A DNA stretch of 64,000 nucleotides from positions 1,550,001 through 1,614,000 of the forward strand of contig NZ_CP042431.1 of the NCBI RefSeq assembly GCF_007970185.1, written 5' to 3'. Shown one piece after another: positions 52,694 through 61,394 of the stretch. The stretch is from Pseudobacter ginsenosidimutans (GTDB taxonomy: Bacteria; Bacteroidota; Bacteroidia; Chitinophagales; Chitinophagaceae). The first letter of the stretch is position 1, and every line of letters starts with the position of its first letter. The notes under the pieces are model-generated. The model ran no database searches, was not told where the DNA came from, and saw only the letters and a program-made list of their open reading frames with translations. A program made the translations under genes and the position numbers.

Positions 52694-53293
52694 ATGATTA
52701 AAACAGGAAATCCTGTCATCAGCATTTATACCGAAATGACTCCTAACCCGGAAACGATGAAATTCGTGGCCAATAAGCTGTTATACCCGGGTAAAAGCAT
52801 TGATTTTCCTGATGTAGAGAGCGCAAAACCCTCTCCTCTTGCTGTAGAATTGTTTGGATTCCCTTTCATCAGGGCCGTTTTTATCGCCAGCAATTTTGTT
52901 ACGCTGACTAAAACGCCCGATACAGAATGGAGCGATGTGATCCCTACTATCCGCCAGTTCCTGAAAGAATACCTGGAAGACAATAGCAAGCCGGTGATCA
53001 ATGAGGACGAAGTAGCCGCCATCAAACCTGAAAGCAGCAACCTGGTTGCCGCTGACGACGACGATGTGGTAAAACGTATCAAGGAGTTGCTGGAGAACTA
53101 TGTGAAACCTGCCGTTGAAATGGACGGTGGCGCTATCCAGTTCAAAAGCTATGAAGATGGTGTAGTGAACCTGATGTTACAGGGCAGTTGCAGTGGATGT
53201 CCTTCTTCCATGATCACCCTCAAAGCGGGAATCGAAGGCATGATGAAAAGAATGATCCCTGAAGTGAAAGAGGTAGTAGCAGAAGCTGAATAA
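52694..53293 (+). CDS. Nfu-type Fe-S cluster scaffold/carrier (NifU C-terminal domain)
   Basis: A 199-residue protein. The N-terminal Nfu domain opens with YTEMTPNPETMKFVANK, and the C-terminal NifU-like domain (about 120-195) contains VKPAVEMDGGAIQF and the cluster motif CSGCPSS. The layout is that of mitochondrial NFU1. It carries [4Fe-4S] clusters to target enzymes. It stands between the merC gene and its own terminator. Confidence 0.92.
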   Translation: MIKTGNPVISIYTEMTPNPETMKFVANKLLYPGKSIDFPDVESAKPSPLAVELFGFPFIRAVFIASNFVTLTKTPDTEWSDVIPTIRQFLKEYLEDNSKPVINEDEVAAIKPESSNLVAADDDDVVKRIKELLENYVKPAVEMDGGAIQFKSYEDGVVNLMLQGSCSGCPSSMITLKAGIEGMMKRMIPEVKEVVAEAE

Positions 53294-53315
53294 TCTTTCG
53301 ATCAGATATTATTGT

Positions 53316-53344
53316 AAGCCGTTCTTTGCAGAGCGGCTTTTTTT
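53316..53344 (+). terminator. Intrinsic terminator of the Nfu-type gene
   Basis: AAGCCGTTCT and AGAGCGGCTT (one G-U pair) form a ten-pair stem with a TTGC loop, followed by seven T. Confidence 0.88.
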
Positions 53345-53416
53345 ATGTTGTTGATTTTGCAGGCGGTGGCTTGACTTTTGCTGGCTTTTACCGTATATTA
53401 GTTAAACTGCCCGCTT

Positions 53417-53944
53417 ATGGTTGTTGTTTATTCTATCCTGCTGGTACTTGCCCTGCTGATAGTAGCAGCCTTGCTGATGGCAGCATTTCTGCCCTCCTCG
53501 TACAATATCGAAAAGAACATCATCGTCAACAAACCTGTTACGGATGTGATGGACAAAGTTGCCGATCTTCATTATTACGCAAAATGGAATCCCTGGCAAA
53601 AATCGGAGCCGGACAGTAGTCAGGAAATCACCGGCACGCCCAAAACAAAAGGCCATCGTTATTCCTGGAAGGGCAAAAAGATTGGCGAAGGCTCACTAAC
53701 TCTACGCGCTATCGATCCCAAACATGTTCACTTCGATCTCCAGTTCATTAAACCCTGGAAATCCAGCGCCAACGATAACTGGCAGTTTGAAGAATGGGGC
53801 AATTCAGAAACCAAGATCACCTGGCAGAACAATGGAGAACTGGCTTTCCCGATGGGAAGATTGATGGGTCCAATTCTCAATAAGACCTTACAGAAACAAT
53901 TTGAACAGGGATTGCTGAACCTGAAAGAACTTTGCGAAAAATAA
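53417..53944 (+). CDS. SRPBCC-fold protein with N-terminal membrane anchor
   Basis: A 175-residue protein. One transmembrane helix (about 2-24) is followed by a START/polyketide-cyclase-like domain: NIIVNKPVTDVMDKVADLHYYAKWNPW at its start, then KGHRYSWKGKKIGEGSLTL and a long C-terminal helix. SRPBCC proteins bind hydrophobic ligands; none can be named here. Convergent with the SDR gene. Confidence 0.8.
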   Translation: MVVVYSILLVLALLIVAALLMAAFLPSSYNIEKNIIVNKPVTDVMDKVADLHYYAKWNPWQKSEPDSSQEITGTPKTKGHRYSWKGKKIGEGSLTLRAIDPKHVHFDLQFIKPWKSSANDNWQFEEWGNSETKITWQNNGELAFPMGRLMGPILNKTLQKQFEQGLLNLKELCEK

Positions 53945-53959
53945 GTTCAGACAAGATGA

Positions 53960-54763
53960 TCACTCCGGCATCGCTTTCTTGAAGATTCCGATGGCAATGG
54001 AAGGAACGAACCGCATCAACAGGATCGCCATCCTCTCCTGCGAAAATGGTTTTCCTACATATTTTTCATACTTCCCTTTCTCCACTGCTCTTAGTATTTG
54101 GCTGGCAGTTTTGTCCGGCGGGTAACCATTACCGATATTCTTCCCCAGGTTATTCAGTTTTTCACCCGTGGCAGTAACAGCATTCCTGCTTACGTTAGTT
54201 CGTATATACCCGGGAGTTATGATAGTAACCTTGCAATTGAATCCCCATACTTCAGCCCGCAAACAATCGAAGAACCCATGTAGTGCATGTTTTGCTGCAG
54301 CATAGGCGGAACGCATCGGGGTGCCGATCTTACCCATCACGCTGCTGATCACCACAAAATGGCCGGTTTTTCTTTGCTGGAAATGCGGAAGCAGCAAACG
54401 GGTGAGCTCGATATAACTGAAATAGTCCACTTCCATTACTTTGCGTTGTACCTCCGGCAAAGTATCGATCACTTTGGAACGCTGACTGATGCCTCCATTG
54501 TGGATCATAATATCTATCTGTCCGAATGCCGCCAAAGCATTGCTGGCAGCTAACTCCAGGGTTTCAGCCTTTTCCAGGTCCAGCACGAGTGTCCGCAGTT
54601 TTTCCGGTTGTCCGCTCGATTGTTGAACGCGCTTCAGCTCTTCTTCGCGGCGGGAAGAAATGATCACACGGGCACCGCGTTGCACCAGTTCCCTGGTGAG
54701 CGCTTCTCCAATCCCTGAAGAGGCCCCGGTGATCCAGACTACCTTATTTTCATAGAATGACAT
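53960..54763 (-). CDS. SDR-family NAD(P)-dependent oxidoreductase
   Basis: A 267-residue short-chain dehydrogenase. The cofactor motif TGASSGIGEA starts near residue 12, NGG is present, and the catalytic Ser-Tyr-Lys triad lies in ISSVMG and YAAAKHAL. Arg residues after strand 2 (SSRREEEL) favour NADP. It resembles the classical DHRS7-like group. The substrate is unknown. Confidence 0.88.
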   Translation of the reverse strand: MSFYENKVVWITGASSGIGEALTRELVQRGARVIISSRREEELKRVQQSSGQPEKLRTLVLDLEKAETLELAASNALAAFGQIDIMIHNGGISQRSKVIDTLPEVQRKVMEVDYFSYIELTRLLLPHFQQRKTGHFVVISSVMGKIGTPMRSAYAAAKHALHGFFDCLRAEVWGFNCKVTIITPGYIRTNVSRNAVTATGEKLNNLGKNIGNGYPPDKTASQILRAVEKGKYEKYVGKPFSQERMAILLMRFVPSIAIGIFKKAMPE

Positions 54764-54869
54764 GGCATCGATTTGAAAGGCTAATATCTGAAATCCTTTC
54801 CATCAAAAAGCCATTTCACAAAAAACGTGCGGGCATGCTGTATCTTGCATCTTGCATCAGCCAATAAGT

Positions 54870-55490
54870 ATGAGCATTTCAGAGATCATCCAACAATTCA
54901 TCGAGGGAATGCGGCATACCAGCCTGCTGGAATATATTGCAGTGCTGGCGGGGATTGCCAGTGTCTGGTTCTCCAGGTTCGAGAATATCTGGGTATATCC
55001 TACGGGGCTGGTGAACACCCTCATCTATATTTATCTCAGTCTTCAATACCACCTCATCGGCGAAGCAAGCGTGAACCTGTACTACAGCATTATGAGCGTG
55101 TACGGCTGGATACTCTGGACCCGGAAAGATGCGCAACAACAGCACGTATTACAGGTCCGTTTTTCTTCCGGAAAAGAATGGCTGCAGCAACTCAGCTTCT
55201 TTGCGGTTTTTTACATTGGTATCTTTTCCGCGCTCACCTGGTTGAAGCGCAACTTCGCCCCCGAAGCCATTCCCTGGGCTGATGCTTTTGCATCCGCTAC
55301 TGCTTACACCGGCATGTGGCTCATGGCAAGGAAAAAAGTGGAAAGCTGGTACTGGTGGATTGCCACCAATATTGCCTCAATTCCCCTTTACTTTGTAAAA
55401 AATCTGGTGTTCACCAGCGTATATTATTTCATACTGCTGATACTGGCCATCGGAGGATTGATCGAATGGAAAAAAAGAGCAGCGCGGTAG
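54870..55490 (+). CDS. pnuC: PnuC-family nicotinamide riboside transporter
   Basis: A 206-residue membrane protein with seven helices. Motifs typical of PnuC are FENIWVYPTGLVNTLIYIYLS, YYSIMSVYGWILW and, near the end, WWIATNIASIPLYFVKNLVFTSVYY. PnuC facilitates entry of nicotinamide riboside, which is trapped by phosphorylation. The next gene, one base away, encodes the matching kinase. The ATG at 54870 is chosen over a TTG at 54852. Confidence 0.9.
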   Translation: MSISEIIQQFIEGMRHTSLLEYIAVLAGIASVWFSRFENIWVYPTGLVNTLIYIYLSLQYHLIGEASVNLYYSIMSVYGWILWTRKDAQQQHVLQVRFSSGKEWLQQLSFFAVFYIGIFSALTWLKRNFAPEAIPWADAFASATAYTGMWLMARKKVESWYWWIATNIASIPLYFVKNLVFTSVYYFILLILAIGGLIEWKKRAAR

Positions 55491-55491
55491 C

Positions 55492-56031
55492 ATGAAAAAG
55501 ATAGTGATCATAGGACCTGAATCAACAGGAAAAAGCACACTCTGCCAGCAACTGGCGGATCATTTCGGAACCGAATGGGTTCCTGAATATGCGCGTGAAT
55601 ATTTATTGGAGCATGGAACGGAATACCGCTATGAAGATCTGCTCACCATTGCGAAAGGCCAGGTGGCGCTGGAAGACAAACATGCCGCTGCATTTCCACA
55701 AAACTATGCTCCCAACAGCCCGCTTTTCATCGATACAGACCTGTATGTGATGAAGGTCTGGTGCGAATTCGTTTTCCAGAAATGCCATCAGTGGATCCTG
55801 GACAATATCGTTACCCGCCGGTATGATCTCTACCTCCTCTGCAATATTGATCTGCCCTGGGTGAAAGACGAATTGCGCGAGTACCCGGACCTGTTGTTGC
55901 GCCAACAACTCTACCATATTTACAAGGACATCATGATCAACCAGCCTGTGCCCTGCGTAGACATTTCCGGAGATTACGAAGAGCGTTTCCAACGTGCGCA
56001 AAAAGCAGTAAAAAAATTACTGACTCCTTAA
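55492..56031 (+). CDS. NadR-like ribosylnicotinamide kinase
   Basis: A 179-residue P-loop kinase. Walker A is GPESTGKST (8-16), and the segments EWVPEYAREYL and FIDTDLYVMKVWCEFVF match the kinase half of NadR. It would convert nicotinamide riboside to NMN. It lacks the adenylyltransferase and repressor domains of NadR, so it is a stand-alone kinase. Operon with pnuC. Confidence 0.9.
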   Translation: MKKIVIIGPESTGKSTLCQQLADHFGTEWVPEYAREYLLEHGTEYRYEDLLTIAKGQVALEDKHAAAFPQNYAPNSPLFIDTDLYVMKVWCEFVFQKCHQWILDNIVTRRYDLYLLCNIDLPWVKDELREYPDLLLRQQLYHIYKDIMINQPVPCVDISGDYEERFQRAQKAVKKLLTP

Positions 56032-56064
56032 ACATCTCCTGAATCACAGTTGTTGTAGGTGTTT

Positions 56065-57750
56065 ATGCTGACCTTCGTTCGGAAGCACCATAGCTTACTG
56101 TTTTTCCTGGGATGGCTCACCATAAATATTATTCAGGCCGGCTTTACTGAATTGATAGATGATGAAGCGTACTACTGGGTCTATTCCCGGTTTCCTGACT
56201 GGGGATATTTCGATCATCCTCCCATGATCGCAATCCTGATCAAGCTGGGTTATGGAATCTTCGGAAACGCGCTGGGTGTAAGGCTTTTCGCGGTATTGCT
56301 AAATACCGCTACTATCTACGTTACGAGGCAGCTGCTCCCCAGGCAAAATGATTTCCTTTTTTATGCAGTAGCATCTACAATTGCCGTAGCGCAGATCGGC
56401 GGAGTCATTGCCGCGCCCGATGCGCCACTTATCTTCAGTATAGCATTGTTCTTTTTATTGTACAAACGATTCCGGGAACAAATCAATATCGCCAATACCT
56501 TAATGTTGGGAGCCGGCATGGCGCTGATGTTGTACAGCAAGTATCATGGTGTGCTGATCATCTTTTTTACCCTTCTCTCAGATCTTTCGCTTTTCAAAAA
56601 ATACCAGACATACATTGCGGGATTGGTCACTCTCCTGCTCTTCATGCCGCATCTTTACTGGCAATACATGCATGGGCTTCCATCTGTTCAGTACCATTTG
56701 TTTGAACGCAATGCCAGTGTATACAAGATCAGTTATACTGTAGAGTACCTGCTGGGACAAATTGCATTGACTGGTCCCCTGATGGGCTGGCTACTGCTCT
56801 GGGCGGCTCTTCAGTTCAAACCGGTTTCGTATGCTGAGCGGGCCATGAAATTTTCACTGGCAGGGATATACGCTTTTTTCCTGCTGATGACCTTCAAAGG
56901 AAGAGTGGAAGCCAATTGGACTTTGCCTGCTTTCATTCCCCTGATGGTATTAAGTCATCAGTATCTCAACAACGGCGGATATGCGCAAAAGAAATGGCTG
57001 ATCAAAAGTGTGCCGCTCACTTTGGGGCTGATCCTGCTGGTGCGCATCTACCTGCTCTCTTTCATTCCTCCTACCGGCAGGTTCCACAAAGCTGATGAAG
57101 TGCATGGTAACAAAACCTGGGTGAAGGCGGTGGAAGAACGTGCAGCCGGACTACCGGTTGTATTCATCAATTCATATCAGCGTGCTTCCAAATACTGGTT
57201 CTATGCGCAGCAGCCGGCGTATTCATTAAATGGAGTAGACTACCGCCGGAACAATTTCAATTTCTGGCCGGTGGAAGATTCGCTCATGGGAAAGAAAGTG
57301 ATGGTGATCTCGAGAACGCATCCCAGACTGAATGCCAATTTCGATCAGCCGATCCCGCATACAGATTCGCTGATCAGTTTCGTTTCAGCAAAGTTCTTCG
57401 CCTTCAGCCGTGTGATGCTGACTGCCACCGTCAAACCCAGCCTTCAGAATGGTATTTTCACAGGCACTTTCAGTATTCAATCCCCGGAGCATTACCTGGC
57501 TTTTTATAAGCAATTGCAAACCGGTCAGGCCAGTTTTGTTGTAAGCTTTATCACAGACAACCATTTGCCTTATAATCTGGCTGTTCCTTTTTCTTTGAAA
57601 GATGTGGACGCGGTGAAACAGAAACTTAGTATAAACATCCCCGTTAGTTTGCCTCCCGGCAGATACGATGCAAAATTAGGCATCAGCAGTTCCATCCCGG
57701 AGGTCTATACGCTGAATTCTACCGGTTACGAGTTTGAAATAAAACGATGA
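56065..57750 (+). CDS. GT39/ArnT-like membrane glycosyltransferase
   Basis: About 561 residues with at least ten membrane helices. The first periplasmic loop has LIDDEAYYWVYSRFPDWGY, the acidic loop-1 motif of ArnT/PMT-type (GT-C) enzymes, followed by DHPPM. The C-terminal 200 residues are a soluble periplasmic domain. These enzymes transfer a sugar from a polyprenyl phosphate to lipid A, protein or glycans; the acceptor is unknown. The ATG at 56065 is used in preference to a GTG at 56059. Confidence 0.82.
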   Translation: MLTFVRKHHSLLFFLGWLTINIIQAGFTELIDDEAYYWVYSRFPDWGYFDHPPMIAILIKLGYGIFGNALGVRLFAVLLNTATIYVTRQLLPRQNDFLFYAVASTIAVAQIGGVIAAPDAPLIFSIALFFLLYKRFREQINIANTLMLGAGMALMLYSKYHGVLIIFFTLLSDLSLFKKYQTYIAGLVTLLLFMPHLYWQYMHGLPSVQYHLFERNASVYKISYTVEYLLGQIALTGPLMGWLLLWAALQFKPVSYAERAMKFSLAGIYAFFLLMTFKGRVEANWTLPAFIPLMVLSHQYLNNGGYAQKKWLIKSVPLTLGLILLVRIYLLSFIPPTGRFHKADEVHGNKTWVKAVEERAAGLPVVFINSYQRASKYWFYAQQPAYSLNGVDYRRNNFNFWPVEDSLMGKKVMVISRTHPRLNANFDQPIPHTDSLISFVSAKFFAFSRVMLTATVKPSLQNGIFTGTFSIQSPEHYLAFYKQLQTGQASFVVSFITDNHLPYNLAVPFSLKDVDAVKQKLSINIPVSLPPGRYDAKLGISSSIPEVYTLNSTGYEFEIKR

Positions 57751-57765
57751 AATACTTCGTATCCC

Positions 57766-58470
57766 TTATTGGATAAGAGTTTGAATGTCCGGATCGTTTT
57801 GAAGGTTATTCATTTGCCTCATTACCCAGGGATACTTGTTGGCCACAAAACCGCTGAGAGGCTTTACCGTGTATTTTTTTGGATTGGGAAGACAGGCCGC
57901 TATCATAGCTGCTTCCTGACGTGTGAGTTGTTTGGCTGGCTTTTTGAAATAATTCTGCGCGGCCGCTTCGATGCCGAAAATTCCCGGGCCCATTTCTGCA
58001 ATATTGAGATACATTTCCAGGATCCGCTTTTTGCCCCAGATGGTTTCGATCATGAAAGTGAAATACACTTCCAGTCCTTTTCTGATCCAGCTTCTGCCCT
58101 GCCAGAGGAAAACGTTTTTGGCTACCTGCTGACTGATGGTGCTGGCGCCGCGCACCCGTCCGGGCTTGCGCTTATTGTACTCCATCGCTTTTTCGATATG
58201 TTTCCAGTCGAATCCGCTGTGATCAGGATAGAGCTGATCTTCAGATGAGATCACTGCGAGTTTCGCATAGGGACTCATCTCCTTTGCATCGATCATATCT
58301 CTCTTCAAACCATTTCCTGTGATCCAGCTTCCCAGTTGTGTAAGTGTAATGGGAGGATCCACCCATTTCAACAGGAAGATGTAAAACAATTGAAAAACGA
58401 AAAGGAAGATAAACAACCGTTTGAGGAACCTTAAAACTTTCAGACCTAGACCGCGGGTTTTTATTGCCAT
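57766..58470 (-). CDS. mtgA: Monofunctional peptidoglycan glycosyltransferase
   Basis: A 234-residue GT51 enzyme. A membrane anchor (about residues 12-35) precedes the catalytic domain with SSEDQLYPDH (catalytic Glu), RGASTISQQVAKN, GKKRILEMYLN and GIEAAAQNYF. There is no transpeptidase domain, so it only polymerises lipid II glycan strands. The ATG at 58470 is used; a TTG at 58494 would add residues to the cytoplasmic end. Confidence 0.92.
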   Translation of the reverse strand: MAIKTRGLGLKVLRFLKRLFIFLFVFQLFYIFLLKWVDPPITLTQLGSWITGNGLKRDMIDAKEMSPYAKLAVISSEDQLYPDHSGFDWKHIEKAMEYNKRKPGRVRGASTISQQVAKNVFLWQGRSWIRKGLEVYFTFMIETIWGKKRILEMYLNIAEMGPGIFGIEAAAQNYFKKPAKQLTRQEAAMIAACLPNPKKYTVKPLSGFVANKYPWVMRQMNNLQNDPDIQTLIQ

Positions 58471-58513
58471 CCTTTTTGCAGCTTTGGGCTGCAAGATAAT
58501 AATTCGGTCCGGA

Positions 58514-59098
58514 CTATTTGAGTATCGAACCGGCCTTTACATACACCACGTTCAGTTTGTTCTTTTTGTTCTCTTTATTGGTATTTGCCTTGCCCCAGAA
58601 GTAGCCGGCAGCGGCCACTCCGGCTGCGATGCCCATGGTGAGCAACCTGTTATTGTCAGAGAAGGATTCTTTTCTGTATAATGTATTCACTGTTTCGAGA
58701 ATGAGAAAGCCAACGCCTCCAATTACCATGAGACCCGGAACACTTAGCACGGCAAATCCGGTGGGCCTGCCATACAGGTCACCATCTTTTATATGGTAGC
58801 GGATGATCTGGTGGTAGTCGAATGCCACAGCATAAACAAATGTGTCCAGTTTGCTACCGAACTCTGTGCCAAACATCCTGGTTTCCTGTTGACGCAGGTA
58901 AATAGAATCATTCCTGATGGCAGTGATATAACCATGCACATCAAAGCCATTGTTCATGCGGGCTGAAAGAAAACTTCCTTCCGCATAGGTCTTTACCGTG
59001 CGATTATTCTTTTTCTTGAGTATGATAAAATCTGACTGCTGCGAAAACGCAGTGCATGCGAGAGAGAATAAAAATAAGGTGAGTATGGTTGGTTTCAT
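58514..59098 (-). CDS. Secreted/membrane protein of unknown function
   Basis: A 194-residue protein. A signal peptide (ending AFSQ) is followed by a beta-rich part (FIILKKKNNRTVKTYAEG, GFDVHGYITAIRNDSIYLRQQ), two hydrophobic helices (about 117-135 and 150-170) and a basic tail. The layout is common in uncharacterised Bacteroidota proteins. It follows LysE on the minus strand. Confidence 0.65.
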   Translation of the reverse strand: MKPTILTLFLFSLACTAFSQQSDFIILKKKNNRTVKTYAEGSFLSARMNNGFDVHGYITAIRNDSIYLRQQETRMFGTEFGSKLDTFVYAVAFDYHQIIRYHIKDGDLYGRPTGFAVLSVPGLMVIGGVGFLILETVNTLYRKESFSDNNRLLTMGIAAGVAAAGYFWGKANTNKENKKNKLNVVYVKAGSILK

Positions 59099-59136
59099 GC
59101 AGACAACAAGTTAGTACAGCCGAAACTGTGTTTGAT

Positions 59137-59790
59137 CTAATGATTTGTTAAGACTGATGTGTCTTTCACAAATATGGCGGTATACAACAACGCAAAACCG
59201 AATGCCACAAGGATCACACCTGTTACCTTATTGATAATGGAAATATTGTTGATGGTGAGTTTTGCGCCCAGGCGGCCTGCCAATAATACTTTTGCCACAT
59301 CGGCAACAATATTGAAAGCGATACAAACCGAGAACAGCAATATGCGTTCATTGAAAGTATACTTGGCGGCAAAAGCTGTTGCCGTAGTGATCCAGAAAAG
59401 AAGCACGCTGGGGTTGAGTGTATTGATCAGGAAGCCGCTGGAAAAGATCTTCATCATTTCGCGTTTGCTGAAACGGAGGGATTGTCCGTCCGCATCTGTT
59501 CTCAGCGCTACTTTTTTGAAGAAGAGATAATATATGCCCATCAGTAGCAGGAAGGCTGCGCCGCAATAAGCGATCACGGTAGTGTATTCTGTGATCTCGG
59601 CAACCAGTTGCGAAAAGGCATTGGCCACCACCACCATTACAATATCACTGAGCCAGACACCCGCCACAAAGCTGAAACCGCCGGTATGCCCGTTCACCAG
59701 GCTTTGCTTGATGATGGTAAAGATCACAGGCCCCACCGATAAGGCAAGAATACATCCAAGCGTTACTCCACTGATAATGGCCTGCCACAT
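59137..59790 (-). CDS. LysE-family translocator
   Basis: A 217-residue inner-membrane protein with six helices. The N-terminal GCILALSVGPVIFTIIKQSLVNGHTGGFSF is the family signature, with the conserved GP before helix 2. The family exports amino acids such as lysine, homoserine or threonine; the substrate here is unknown. Confidence 0.88.
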   Translation of the reverse strand: MWQAIISGVTLGCILALSVGPVIFTIIKQSLVNGHTGGFSFVAGVWLSDIVMVVVANAFSQLVAEITEYTTVIAYCGAAFLLLMGIYYLFFKKVALRTDADGQSLRFSKREMMKIFSSGFLINTLNPSVLLFWITTATAFAAKYTFNERILLFSVCIAFNIVADVAKVLLAGRLGAKLTINNISIINKVTGVILVAFGFALLYTAIFVKDTSVLTNH

Positions 59791-59837
59791 GCGTAATTAT
59801 AAAAGGGAATAAGTTTTAAAGTGACAATTTACATATA

Positions 59838-61352
59838 TTATTGAACAAACGCCTTCCAGTCGTCCAGCATTTTCCCTTTCATTACACGGGGGAATTTATG
59901 CTGCCCGCCAACTTTTCCCTTGCTGTGCATGAACTCCATGAATCTGGATTCGGGAAGAATGGTGAGGAAAACATCTTTCAATGCGCTGCCTCTTTCAACC
60001 GCATAGTCGTCGTTGAGCTCTTTGAGTTTGCAATCGATCTTATGCCTGAGGACTTCTGCGTCTACCTGGTCATCGCAGGCAACGTACCATTGATGGGCAA
60101 AGAACAATCCGTGCGGAACACCGGCCACGGTATATTCGGGGATATGAATATTCAGTTCATCGCTTACCAGCTTAACGGCCTTGTTCATATTGTCAACACT
60201 CAGGTGCTCGCCAACGAGACTGAGGAAGTGTTTGGTTCGGCCGGTGATGATGATCTCGCATCTTTCCGTATCCACAAAACGGACGGTATCGCCGATGAGG
60301 TAACGCCAGGCGCCCGCTGCAGTGCTGAGGAGGATGGCATAATCTTTTCCTTCTTCCACTTCGTGGATCATCAGTGTTTCGGGGTTCTCCACAACGTTTC
60401 CTTCTGCATCGAAGTTTTCATCGTTGAAGGGAATGAATTCAAAAAAGATATGATCGTTCAAAGACAATCGCATGCCTTTGGCATACTGCCTGTCCTGGTA
60501 GGCAACAAAACCTTCTGATGCCAGATAGGTCTCGATATAGGTTAGTGGTTTTCCAACCAGTTTTTCAAATCCTTTTTTATACGGTTCGAAGCTAACGCCT
60601 CCGTGAACGAAGAATGCGAGGTTGGGCCAGATATCGTGAATGGTCTTAAGATTATACCTTTCGATGATCTTCTCCATACACATCTGGATCCAGGCGGGCA
60701 CGCCCACTACGAAACCGATATCCCAGTTGGGAGCGTTCTCCACGATGGCTTCGATCTTCAGGTCCCAGTCTTTTGTTCTTGCGATCTTTTTACCTGGTTT
60801 GTAAAAAGGCGAAAACCAGAAAGGAACTTTCTTGGCAGTGATACCGCTGAGATCGCCTGCATAATAGGTAGGTCCTTTCTGCAGGTCCGTACTCCCTCCC
60901 AGCATCAACCATCCTTTTCCGATACTTCTCACGGAAATATCATGATAGGTGCGCAGGGAAAGCAATTGTTTGATCATTACGATTTTGTTACCCCGCATGA
61001 GGTCATTCGTAATGGGTATATATTTGCTGGCAGCTTCGGAGGTTCCGGAGCTGAGTGCGAAGAATTTTATTTTGCCGGGCCAGCATACATCTGGCTTTCC
61101 TTCGAGAGTTTTATGCCACCATTGTGCATAGATCTTACTGTAATCGTATACAGGAACATGCTGCTGGAATTTTTTTCCCGCATGTTTGCTCAACAAAAGT
61201 TCGTCAAACCGGTATGTCTGCCCGAACTCAGTGAAACGGGCCTTCTTCAACAGTTTCTTTAATACCCTGATCTGTTGCCTCTTGGGCGAACGTGCCGGCA
61301 ATCTCAATGCTTTGGCAATCGACTGGGGTAAGGAGATATCAATTAGCGCCAT
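59838..61352 (-). CDS. GH3-type acyl-adenylate-forming enzyme
   Basis: A 504-residue protein of the GH3 family (PF03321), known from plants where it conjugates auxin or jasmonate to amino acids. The ATP-binding loop FALSSGTSEAASKYIPIT and the C-terminal hinge ITGRTKHFLSLVGEHLS are clear, and PLTYIETYLASEGF lies between them. Bacterial members are frequent in Bacteroidota but their substrates are unsettled. No auxin-related gene is near; a glycosyltransferase lies upstream. Confidence 0.88.
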   Translation of the reverse strand: MALIDISLPQSIAKALRLPARSPKRQQIRVLKKLLKKARFTEFGQTYRFDELLLSKHAGKKFQQHVPVYDYSKIYAQWWHKTLEGKPDVCWPGKIKFFALSSGTSEAASKYIPITNDLMRGNKIVMIKQLLSLRTYHDISVRSIGKGWLMLGGSTDLQKGPTYYAGDLSGITAKKVPFWFSPFYKPGKKIARTKDWDLKIEAIVENAPNWDIGFVVGVPAWIQMCMEKIIERYNLKTIHDIWPNLAFFVHGGVSFEPYKKGFEKLVGKPLTYIETYLASEGFVAYQDRQYAKGMRLSLNDHIFFEFIPFNDENFDAEGNVVENPETLMIHEVEEGKDYAILLSTAAGAWRYLIGDTVRFVDTERCEIIITGRTKHFLSLVGEHLSVDNMNKAVKLVSDELNIHIPEYTVAGVPHGLFFAHQWYVACDDQVDAEVLRHKIDCKLKELNDDYAVERGSALKDVFLTILPESRFMEFMHSKGKVGGQHKFPRVMKGKMLDDWKAFVQ

Positions 61353-61394
61353 TCGGTTATACCTGTTTGATCAGGCAAATTCAAAATTAAGGTA

